64,000 bases of DNA, from assembly GCA_903863015.1 (NCBI GenBank), contig CAIPAI010000028.1, forward strand, positions 1 through 64,000, written 5' to 3'. This DNA is from an uncultured Actinomycetes bacterium (GTDB lineage: Bacteria; Actinomycetota; Actinomycetes; Nanopelagicales; Nanopelagicaceae). Of this stretch, positions 9,207 through 16,162 are shown in pieces (the stretch's first letter is position 1; every line of letters starts with the position of its first letter). The notes beneath the pieces are model-generated. The model saw only the letters and a list, made by a program, of their open reading frames with translations, made no database searches and was not told the DNA's origin. A program made the translations under genes and the position numbers.

Positions 9207-11057
9207 TTAAAGACCGAGGAGGCGCGCTTGATGGTCAAAGTCCGGAACTTGCGCACGCACTTCATCAAAAGTACCCATCGCGAGTGCGCGGCCTTGGTCG
9301 AGGTACACCACTAAGTCGGCAGTTCGCACCGTGGCCAATCGGTGCGCAATCATCACCACCGTGGTGCTTCCACGGAGCGCCTGAATCGCAGCGGCTACAT
9401 TTGCTTCAGTCTCCGCATCGAGTGCACTCGTTGCTTCATCGAGCACGAGGAGTTTTGGTTTCGTAAAGAGCGCGCGTGCGATACCAAGACGTTGCCTTTG
9501 ACCGCCGCTCACTCGTGCGCCACGTTCGCCCACTTCGGTATCGATACCCTTTTCTAATTCGCGTACAAAATCATCGAGATGAGCAACGCGCAGTGTCTCC
9601 CAAATAGATTCATCGGTAGCGAAGGCACGTGGGAAACCAAGAGCAATGTTCTCTCGGAATGTTCCGCTGGCAATCGCGACATCTTGCGGTACATATGCAA
9701 CCGCGCCCGGCCACGTAGTGATTGCTTCCATAGGAGGCAGACCAGAAATCTTCACACTGCCTTGTGCGGGCGGCAGAATTCCTAACAAAATATCGACGAT
9801 GGTGGTTTTCCCGGCTCCTGATGGTCCAACGAAAGCCACGAAAGCGCCATTTGCTATCTCAAGTGAAACATCGCGTACTGCGGGTTCTTCTTTGCCGGGA
9901 TACGTAAAAGTGGCATCAGACAAAGTGATAGTGGCGTTGAATCCATGATGCTGTGTCTCAAGCGAATCTTCCTTGGCTAACTTCGGGGCTTCGATATGTT
10001 GCAGACTCTCTGCAAGATCAAGAGTGACTTTCGAAGCACCTGCGCTGGAACGAATCGCCAACATTCCCTGTTGGACACGCAAGATTGCCGGAGCAATACG
10101 AGTGCCGGCGGCCATGAAGATCGCGAGTGTTCCAACTGCGTGTCCAGCATCTTGCAAAAGGAATTGCGCAGCCGATAGCAGTAGTGCGCCAAGGACTACC
10201 GATGTTTCGAGCACGTACTTAGATACGTTCGGCATAAAAGATATTTCGGCTTGGGCATGAGCTAACTTATATCGAAGCTCGCCAATTTCTTTTGCATAGT
10301 AAGCCCGACGATTGCGGACGAGTGACTCGCGGTAGGAACTCAAAACCTCAACGATCTTTTCATTGCTCATGATGCTCAACTCAGATTGCTCCATGCCAAG
10401 ACGTTGTGCTTTTCCACTGAGCAAACGCTGTAAGAGGAATCCAATGAGAGCAAAGAAGATAAAACTTGAAAGTGCAACGGTGGGATCGACCACTACGAGA
10501 CCAACGGCCATCACCGCAAGGAGCGATGCATCAGAAGCCATAGTTACTACCGTGCCGAGCAAACCGAGCGTGACGCTACTTACTCCAGAGGTGAGTGCAT
10601 AGAGCGTCTCTTGCGAAGTGCGCTCCTGCACGGCGAGTAATGATTGCGAGAGTACGCGCGAGGTGAGATCGGCCGAGATGGCCGCGCCACGACGGCCTAA
10701 GAAGAAGAGCGCCTTCCGTGTGAAGAAGACCGAGAGAACGGTTCTACCCACCAGGATCACACCAGCGGCTAACCCGAGAAGTGCAGTCTGGGTCTGAAAG
10801 TCAAAGCTTGAAAGTCCTACAAAGTTCAAGACCGAACTGACCCGATCGCCAGGAACGCGAGATTGCACACCTGAAACTGCGAGCGCGCCGACGATACCGA
10901 TAAGAGCTACACCTAAAAGATCTAGAGCTCCTAGAAAAACTTGAATCACAATAACGATGAAGACTTTGCGACGATCGCTCTTGGAAAGTAAACGAGCTGC
11001 TCGACCAATGATGGTGTTGCGATACTTCGCGTTAAAGGCTCGTTTCACCATATTCAC
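9207..11057 (-). CDS. ABC exporter, fused membrane and ATPase domains (MsbA-like)
   Basis: A 616-residue half-transporter: about six membrane helices (roughly 30-340), then an ATPase with Walker A GPSGAGKTT, signature VSGGQRQRLGIARAL, Walker B LLVLDEATSALD and an H-loop IAHRLATV. It probably dimerises and exports lipids, lipid-linked sugars or peptides; the substrate is unknown. The first 30 residues are basic (FNAKYRNTIIGRAARLLSKSDRRK), as in PglK-type flippases and related exporters for surface glycans, so a lipid-linked oligosaccharide role is plausible but unproven. The start is GTG 11057 or ATG 11051. A lipoprotein gene lies 33 bases upstream on the same strand. Confidence 0.9.
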   Translation of the reverse strand: MNMVKRAFNAKYRNTIIGRAARLLSKSDRRKVFIVIVIQVFLGALDLLGVALIGIVGALAVSGVQSRVPGDRVSSVLNFVGLSSFDFQTQTALLGLAAGVILVGRTVLSVFFTRKALFFLGRRGAAISADLTSRVLSQSLLAVQERTSQETLYALTSGVSSVTLGLLGTVVTMASDASLLAVMAVGLVVVDPTVALSSFIFFALIGFLLQRLLSGKAQRLGMEQSELSIMSNEKIVEVLSSYRESLVRNRRAYYAKEIGELRYKLAHAQAEISFMPNVSKYVLETSVVLGALLLSAAQFLLQDAGHAVGTLAIFMAAGTRIAPAILRVQQGMLAIRSSAGASKVTLDLAESLQHIEAPKLAKEDSLETQHHGFNATITLSDATFTYPGKEEPAVRDVSLEIANGAFVAFVGPSGAGKTTIVDILLGILPPAQGSVKISGLPPMEAITTWPGAVAYVPQDVAIASGTFRENIALGFPRAFATDESIWETLRVAHLDDFVRELEKGIDTEVGERGARVSGGQRQRLGIARALFTKPKLLVLDEATSALDAETEANVAAAIQALRGSTTVVMIAHRLATVRTADLVVYLDQGRALAMGTFDEVRAQVPDFDHQARLLGL

Positions 11058-11090
11058 CTGCTCAGCCTAAGACCAGAATGTGAAAGACCA

Positions 11091-11531
11091 CTATTGAGTG
11101 ACGGTAATCGTGAAGATGATTTTCTGCATTCCGTCAGATGCCGTGACTTTGGCAACTCCAGGCTTGAGTGGTTTCGCAGATGGATTAGTGGTGTACGTGC
11201 CTTGATCCCCACCGGGAGTGAATTCCAAGAGATCTCCAGGTTCCGCAGCGAAGCTCCACGCTCCCGGGTTCGTAAGGTTGAAGACCAGAGTATTTGTCAT
11301 CGGAAGTGAGGCCGTAGTGCTGACCTCATCGACCATGATCGGCGGTAGCGCTTGAGTTGAACCAGCCTGATCTGCCTTAGGAGCATTCGGCGTGAGTGGT
11401 GCGCTCGGTACCCCATCATCATCGCCACCGCCGCTCTCTTCGCCACCCTCAAAGCCTTCGCCACATGCCGCCAGGGTCAATGAGGTCAAAAGCGCGGCTA
11501 GCACGAGAATGGACTTTCGCGATCGACTCAT
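11091..11531 (-). CDS. Hypothetical lipoprotein with Gly/Asp-rich linker
   Basis: A 146-residue predicted lipoprotein of unknown function. The signal ends in LTLAAC, lipidated Cys at 23. An acidic glycine-rich linker (about 24-45) and a Pro/Ala stretch follow, then a compact beta-rich C-terminal part (about 75-146) ending in TVTASDGMQKIIFTITVTQ, which looks like an Ig-like beta sandwich strand pattern. ATG at 11531 has AAGGAG just upstream. It diverges from the plus-strand methyltransferase operon. No enzymatic motif is visible. Confidence 0.8.
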   Translation of the reverse strand: MSRSRKSILVLAALLTSLTLAACGEGFEGGEESGGGDDDGVPSAPLTPNAPKADQAGSTQALPPIMVDEVSTTASLPMTNTLVFNLTNPGAWSFAAEPGDLLEFTPGGDQGTYTTNPSAKPLKPGVAKVTASDGMQKIIFTITVTQ

Positions 11532-11545
11532 TGCTCTCCTTCAAC

Positions 11546-11573
11546 TTGATGGAACCTGACTTCTTGCTAGGGT
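11546..11573 (+). promoter_or_regulatory. Leaderless-type promoter for the 11580 operon
   Basis: TTGATG (11546-11551), a 16-base spacer and TAGGGT (11568-11573) form a good sigma-70-like promoter. TAGGGT is preceded by TGC, an extended -10. Only 6 bases separate the -10 box from the ATG at 11580, so transcription would begin at or next to the start codon, giving a leaderless mRNA. Confidence 0.6.
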
Positions 11574-11579
11574 CGCCGT

Positions 11580-11888
11580 ATGGCTAGCCAAATGTCTGAG
11601 TACCAAATTACCCGATGGCGCGAGATCCCATCGATGGTTGTCGCCCGAAGCGGCGAAGAAGTTTCTAAGATTTCTTTACCCAACAGATTCCAAGAGGCGA
11701 TCGACGAAGCAGCCATGCGCCTCGGGGAGATCGATGCCGACGCTTATATGAATGGCTGGAACCGCGACCCTTGGATTGAAAGGGCTGGCGCTCCAGCAGA
11801 AGTAGCGGAGGCTATTGCCACCGAATTAGAAAGTGAATTTAGCGAAGAAAACATCACGACCATCCTCGATCAACTAGGAGCTCACTAA
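11580..11888 (+). CDS. Small 'virulence factor' domain protein
   Basis: A 102-residue cytosolic protein resembling the short family named 'virulence factor' (Pfam PF13769, recalled from memory); no biochemical role is established. The conserved look comes from ITRWREIPSMVVAR (about 8-21), the RFQEAIDEAAMRL helix and YMNGWNRDPWIERAGAP (about 59-75). The ATG at 11580 sits 6 bases after a -10 box; an internal ATG at 11595 is an alternative. The stop overlaps the start of the homocysteine methyltransferase by one base, which suggests both act together in one-carbon or methyl transfer; this is inference from adjacency. Confidence 0.72.
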   Translation: MASQMSEYQITRWREIPSMVVARSGEEVSKISLPNRFQEAIDEAAMRLGEIDADAYMNGWNRDPWIERAGAPAEVAEAIATELESEFSEENITTILDQLGAH

Positions 11889-12766
11889 TGTCTGCGATCT
11901 ACGACGCCCTTGCCTTAGGAACTTTGGTTTCTGATGGAGCCATGGGAACCATGCTTCAAGAGAGCGGACTCGACGATGGAGGTGCGCCCGAACTCTGGAA
12001 TGTCGAACATCCTGATCGTATCGAGGCAGTACTCGAGGCTTATGCGTCAGCTGGTGCAAACCTCATCACCACTAATACTTTTGGTGGCACCGCAGGACGT
12101 TTAGCCATGCACGATTTAGAAGATCGCCTCTATGAATTGAATAAGGCGGGCGCCGAGGTTGCACGCAAAGTGGCTGATCGCCATCCAGGTTGTTTTGTAA
12201 TGGGTGATGTCGGACCATCAGGAGAACTGATGGAACCGATGGGAACGCTCACACTCGAGAGTGCCAAAGAAATTTTCGCTGCACAAATTAAGGCGCTTGC
12301 AGATGGTGGCGTAGATGCGATTCTGATTGAAACCATGAGTGATCTAGCCGAGGTAGAGGCTGCGGTTAACGCTGCTAAGGAAGTCGCTCCCCACCTTCCG
12401 ATCATTGCCACGATGAGTTTCGATACGAATTTGCGAACAATGATGGGCGTCAAGCCAACTCTTGCAGTTACTTATCTCGCCTCACTCGGCGTAAAAATCA
12501 TCGGCGCAAATTGCGGTCGTGGGATTGATGAAATGCGTCTCATCGCCAAAGAATTAATTGACGCCCGCCCAGAAGGTGTCTTCATCATTACGCAATCCAA
12601 CTCTGGCCTTCCTAAACTTGTTGGTGACACCTTCATTTACGAAGGCACACCCGATGAAATGGCTAAGTACGCCATTGAGATGAAGGCAATCGGCGTCAAC
12701 ATAATAGGTTCCTGCTGCGGTTCTACTCCAGCTCATACCGCCGCTATCGCTGCTGCCGTTAAGTAA
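11888..12766 (+). CDS. Zinc-dependent homocysteine S-methyltransferase (BHMT-like)
   Basis: A 292-residue TIM-barrel methyltransferase domain related to betaine-homocysteine methyltransferase and the N-terminal part of MetH. It would transfer a methyl group to homocysteine, forming methionine. Zinc ligands are C209 in GANCGRG and C276/C277 in GSCCGSTPAH; the N-terminal DGAMGTMLQ (16-24) and TNTFGGT (63-69) motifs are also conserved. No cobalamin or folate domain is attached, so the donor is likely betaine, another methylated amine or sulfonium, or a partner corrinoid protein. The start overlaps the preceding stop (TAATG). Confidence 0.88.
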   Translation: MSAIYDALALGTLVSDGAMGTMLQESGLDDGGAPELWNVEHPDRIEAVLEAYASAGANLITTNTFGGTAGRLAMHDLEDRLYELNKAGAEVARKVADRHPGCFVMGDVGPSGELMEPMGTLTLESAKEIFAAQIKALADGGVDAILIETMSDLAEVEAAVNAAKEVAPHLPIIATMSFDTNLRTMMGVKPTLAVTYLASLGVKIIGANCGRGIDEMRLIAKELIDARPEGVFIITQSNSGLPKLVGDTFIYEGTPDEMAKYAIEMKAIGVNIIGSCCGSTPAHTAAIAAAVK

Positions 12767-12768
12767 AT

Positions 12769-13419
12769 ATGGACTCCCGCAACAATGATGCAATAGGACC
12801 AGGCGAATTCTTTCCCGTAGTTGGCGTAGGCCCGCACGCGGAACCTTGGCCGATAGGTGATCAATACGATCCCGAATTATTGGCAAACGGTGATCGACGC
12901 AATGTCCTTGATAAATATAGGTATTGGACGGTTTCTGCCATCGTGGCGGAATTAGATACCCGCCGCCACGCATTACACATTGCGATCGAGAATTGGCAAC
13001 ACGACTTAAATATTGGCTCCATCGTGAGAACAGCAAATGCATTTAACGTTGCCGGGATTCACATTGTCGGAAAGCGCGATTGGAATCGACGCGGGGCTAT
13101 GGTCACCGATAAATATCTCACCGTGCACCATCATCCAACGGTGGCAGACTTTAAGACGTGGTGTGATGAACATGCGATTCCCATCATCGGCATCGACAAT
13201 GTTCCAGGATCAACTTCACTCGAAGTTGCTGCACTTCCAAAATCTTGCGTGATGTTCTTTGGACAAGAAGGTAGTGGAATGTCGGATGAAGGTATTGCGG
13301 CTTGCGAAAAGATCTATGAGATTTCCCAATTTGGTTCTACTCGTTCAATGAACGCCTCGGCTGCAGGGGCGATTGCGATGTACGCGTGGGGAATGCAACA
13401 CATTCCACATAATTCTTAA
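12769..13419 (+). CDS. SpoU/TrmH-family RNA 2'-O-methyltransferase
   Basis: A 216-residue SPOUT-fold methyltransferase acting on tRNA or rRNA ribose with S-adenosylmethionine. Motif 1 is IENWQHDLNIGSIVRTANAF (about 73-92), motif 2 FFGQEGSGMSDEG (about 162-174) and motif 3 SMNASAAGAIAMYAW (about 193-207); the trefoil-knot cofactor residues are present. The specific target is not evident. ATG at 12769 lies 2 bases after the methyltransferase stop, so it is in the same operon and might share the methyl-cycle theme. It converges on the small membrane gene with 3 bases between stops. Confidence 0.88.
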   Translation: MDSRNNDAIGPGEFFPVVGVGPHAEPWPIGDQYDPELLANGDRRNVLDKYRYWTVSAIVAELDTRRHALHIAIENWQHDLNIGSIVRTANAFNVAGIHIVGKRDWNRRGAMVTDKYLTVHHHPTVADFKTWCDEHAIPIIGIDNVPGSTSLEVAALPKSCVMFFGQEGSGMSDEGIAACEKIYEISQFGSTRSMNASAAGAIAMYAWGMQHIPHNS

Positions 13420-13422
13420 CGT

Positions 13423-13692
13423 TTACTCTTCTTCTGACTCTTCTATTCCATCGAAGTTAGTCGGATGCGTTAATTTCCAATACATGTAGCCGATGAAGAT
13501 CGCAAAGAATGGCCATTCAAAGACATACACCCAGCTCCGTCGATTACCAGAGAATGCACGGCCAAGTTCAACAATTGCAAGCACGATACAAAGAGGTATT
13601 CCAAGCAAGAGCCACTTACGTTTGGGATCGTTTTTCAAACTTGTTCGAGGAGCACGTTCGGGTTCATCTGAAATCCATAACTCGTCAGCCAT
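13423..13692 (-). CDS. Small two-helix membrane protein next to ctaG
   Basis: An 89-residue protein with two hydrophobic segments (about 28-46 and 57-73), an N-terminal soluble stretch with charged residues and an acidic tail (EESEEE). Function is unknown. Its start overlaps the ctaG stop by one base, so it is translated with the oxidase assembly factor and may assist oxidase assembly; that is inference from position alone. Confidence 0.72.
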   Translation of the reverse strand: MADELWISDEPERAPRTSLKNDPKRKWLLLGIPLCIVLAIVELGRAFSGNRRSWVYVFEWPFFAIFIGYMYWKLTHPTNFDGIEESEEE

Positions 13693-14486
13693 TACTCCTC
13701 CTCTTCAGAATCGCGTTCGTGTACAAACCAATCTCTTGCGGTTAGCGCTAGCCAACCGGCATCGATGAGCATTCCCATGCTCCACATTAATGATCCACCA
13801 ATGCGCTGATCGTTGAGCGCGCTCGCGCTATGCGCCATGTTCATTCCTGCCATCGCCGGTACATCGTGCAAAAGACGACTGCTGGAATATAAGAAGAAGC
13901 CAGTCATGGTCTCAGGCACCATCATGCCGAAGAGCGAGGCAAGCCGGATCGGATGTGCAACGTAGAACGGCATCGGGTTACCGCTCATGAGTGGGTAGTA
14001 GTAGATCAAACCAGCTACAAGAAAGATTATTAATTCCAGGGAGTGAACGTTTCCGTTCTTCATGCCTGCGTTAGCCAGAGGCGAGAAGTGGGTAGCAAAG
14101 AGCGCCACCGAGAAGATCCCGAAGCCAATCTGCGGCTTGATGATTAAGCGCACCAGCCAAGAACGGTAAGCGCCCCTCAAGAAATCTTTACTGCGAGATG
14201 CGGGTGCGCTCGCCGCTACCGCCATGGGTGCACCCAAGATGATCATCGGAGAGATCAGCATCATTAAGGAGATGTGCTGCACCATGTGCACCCAGAAAAT
14301 GCGGATCGCGTAATGCGGCACTGGGCCTACCAAGACAATGAAGGCAAATGAGAGGCCGGAGTAGAAGAGCGCCTGGCGCCAGCGCGGGATTTCCGAGGTG
14401 ACCGTGCGGTGGTACCAAAATCCAGCGGCGAGAATGGGGAGCCCAAAGAGGAGATCCCAGGCGATATTTAATGACATATCCGACAT
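13692..14486 (-). CDS. ctaG: Cytochrome c oxidase assembly protein, CtaG (caa3 type)
   Basis: A 264-residue polytopic membrane protein with about seven helices of the caa3_CtaG family, implicated in copper delivery to the oxidase. Typical elements are HYAIRIFWVHMVQHISLMM with its histidines (about 58-76), IILGAP, ATHFSPLAN, and a C-terminal DQRIGGSLMWSMGMLIDAGW region. It diverges from the cupredoxin-ctaCDE operon across a 153-base gap. ATG 14486 is used; ATG 14477 is also possible, with a G-rich sequence in front of both. The family match is strong; the precise biochemical step is not known from sequence. Confidence 0.88.
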   Translation of the reverse strand: MSDMSLNIAWDLLFGLPILAAGFWYHRTVTSEIPRWRQALFYSGLSFAFIVLVGPVPHYAIRIFWVHMVQHISLMMLISPMIILGAPMAVAASAPASRSKDFLRGAYRSWLVRLIIKPQIGFGIFSVALFATHFSPLANAGMKNGNVHSLELIIFLVAGLIYYYPLMSGNPMPFYVAHPIRLASLFGMMVPETMTGFFLYSSSRLLHDVPAMAGMNMAHSASALNDQRIGGSLMWSMGMLIDAGWLALTARDWFVHERDSEEEE

Positions 14487-14598
14487 ATCCCCCCCATCTA
14501 TAACTTAATTATCGTAATCCACCGGAAAAACCGGCCTCTAACCGTTCTCAAAGGTATCTCTCATCCGTACCCTAGTGACATTCGTCTCAAGAATTGAA

Positions 14599-14628
14599 CT
14601 CGAATTAATCGGGCTCGAATTAATCGGG
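14599..14628 (+). repeat. 15-bp tandem duplication in the oxidase leader
   Basis: CTCGAATTAATCGGG occurs twice with no gap (14599-14613, 14614-14628), ending 11 bases before the GTG start at 14640. It lies in the probable 5' leader of the oxidase operon; a TACCCT -10-like box is near 14569. The copy nearest the gene is followed by AAGGTGGAA, the likely ribosome site. Confidence 0.9.
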
Positions 14629-14639
14629 AAGGTGGAACT

Positions 14640-15371
14640 GTGACCACAACTACCACTGGAGCCAGTACTGGCGCCAAGAAGTTGTTTGGGGGTGTCCTCT
14701 TCGTCCTTGTAAGTGTCGCCGCTGTCGCAGGTGTCGGTCTCTTCCTCCACAGTGCCAGCGCTGACCCGCAACCCATTTTGGTGGCAACTCCCATGGGAAG
14801 TGTTGATTCTCCGCAAGGCAAGATGAATGGCGCTGCGATTGAACTCTCGGTCTTTGCAGATAGCGAGAGCTCGAACAACATTCAAAATAAAGAGGGTAGT
14901 CGCCCGGGTTACGTGACATACGGTCCCTCCACCCACCTTCAACTTCCAGCCCACTCCTTGATCACCATGACGATCAAGGGTTATGACGGTGGCGAGAAAT
15001 TGAACAACACCTTCTTCAGCCGCGTTGTCGGCACAGTCGACGGCACGATGACAGTCGACGGTAAGCAAGTGAAATCTCTCGGTGAAGATCAAGTTCAGCA
15101 CACCTTCACGATTCACAGCTTGCCCACAAGTACGCAACCGAATCTCTTCGTCAATATTCCAGTTCACATTCAATCCGAAGAGACCATGGGTAAGTTTGAT
15201 GAGGATGGCGTACTTCCTACTCCCATCATCACCACCTTCCAGTTCTACACACAGGGCCCAGGCGAATACGTCTGGAATTGTGAATACCCCTGCGGTGACG
15301 GCACCTACGCGAAGTTCGGCGCCGCGATGAGCCGCTACGGATTCATGTCCGGAAAGGTGAGTGTCAAGTGA
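14640..15371 (+). CDS. Membrane-anchored cupredoxin-like protein, oxidase-associated
   Basis: A 243-residue protein with one N-terminal membrane anchor (about 15-37) and an extracytoplasmic beta-rich domain resembling cytochrome oxidase subunit II. Near the C-terminus EYVWNCEYPCGDG places C214 and C218 with the same spacing as the two CuA cysteines, followed by M230 and M236, but the histidine expected four residues after the second cysteine is absent. H154 and H159 in QHTFTIHS may supply an N-terminal ligand. The start is GTG 14640 with GGAAGGTGGAA upstream; the stop overlaps ctaC (GTGA). It could be an electron-transfer cupredoxin, an extra oxidase subunit, or a copper chaperone. Confidence 0.75.
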   Translation: MTTTTTGASTGAKKLFGGVLFVLVSVAAVAGVGLFLHSASADPQPILVATPMGSVDSPQGKMNGAAIELSVFADSESSNNIQNKEGSRPGYVTYGPSTHLQLPAHSLITMTIKGYDGGEKLNNTFFSRVVGTVDGTMTVDGKQVKSLGEDQVQHTFTIHSLPTSTQPNLFVNIPVHIQSEETMGKFDEDGVLPTPIITTFQFYTQGPGEYVWNCEYPCGDGTYAKFGAAMSRYGFMSGKVSVK

Positions 15372-16162
15372 GCGATCAACACGACGTCACTGAGCTCGAG
15401 CCAACTCCGGGTGAGCGATTCAGAAAAGCAATCAACTCGCGCGATGTAAAGATCACCATGGTTTTCGGCGTGATCATTACCGCGGTTTTCGTAATTATCG
15501 GTCTCTGGTTCTACCCGAAGTACATGCCGGAGATTATGAGCGAAAATATGAAGCGCGGCAAAGATGTCATCGTTTACTTCACGGTGATTTCGGCTCCGAT
15601 TGCAGGTCTAGTGATCGCGGTTGCGCTGTACACCCTCCTGGATCGTCACCATGGTGAAAATCCACCAGAGGAAGCGGCTTCATTTCGTACTCATACACCG
15701 ATTGTCTTTGCTTGGACCGTGGTTTCGGCAATCTTTTGTATCGTGGCCATCGTTTGGGGCCTCACCGAAATGAACGTCAACAGTGAAGATGCCACCGAGA
15801 ATGCCAAATCCGCGCTCGTCGTCGAAGTAACTGGCTCGCAATGGGTCTGGACCTTCAACTACCCAGAACTCGGCGTGCAGTCGGAGCAACTCAATCTCCC
15901 ACTTGATCGACCCGTGGAATTCCGAGTGCACTCTGTCGATGTAAACCACTCTTTCTGGCCCGTGCAATTGGGCGTGAAGGTGGATGCCAACGATCGTGTC
16001 ACCACGCTGGCACACACCACTCCCGACGTATTGGGAACTATCGATATCAAGTGCGCTGAACTCTGCGGGCTCTACCACGCCTACATGGAGACTCAGGGCA
16101 AAGTCATGAAAGAGGCCGACTTCAATAGTTGGGTCACCGCACAAGGAGGACACGCCGCATGA
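15368..16162 (+). CDS. ctaC: Cytochrome c oxidase subunit II
   Basis: A 264-residue subunit carrying the binuclear CuA centre that accepts electrons from cytochrome c. Ligands are all present: H194 (VNHSFW), C229, E231, C233, H237 and M240 in CAELCGLYHAYM. Aromatic residues GSQWVWTFNYP (157-166) form the electron entry patch. Three hydrophobic segments are seen (about 30-48, 68-90 and 111-131) instead of the usual two. The GTG start overlaps the upstream cupredoxin stop and the stop overlaps ctaD (ATGA), so all subunits are translationally coupled. Confidence 0.95.
   Translation: MSDQHDVTELEPTPGERFRKAINSRDVKITMVFGVIITAVFVIIGLWFYPKYMPEIMSENMKRGKDVIVYFTVISAPIAGLVIAVALYTLLDRHHGENPPEEAASFRTHTPIVFAWTVVSAIFCIVAIVWGLTEMNVNSEDATENAKSALVVEVTGSQWVWTFNYPELGVQSEQLNLPLDRPVEFRVHSVDVNHSFWPVQLGVKVDANDRVTTLAHTTPDVLGTIDIKCAELCGLYHAYMETQGKVMKEADFNSWVTAQGGHAA

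Noticed and set aside
14538-15173. 211-residue minus-strand frame opposite the cupredoxin gene
   Set aside because: Composition is artefactual and the plus strand has the GTG start, ribosome site, membrane anchor and operon overlap.
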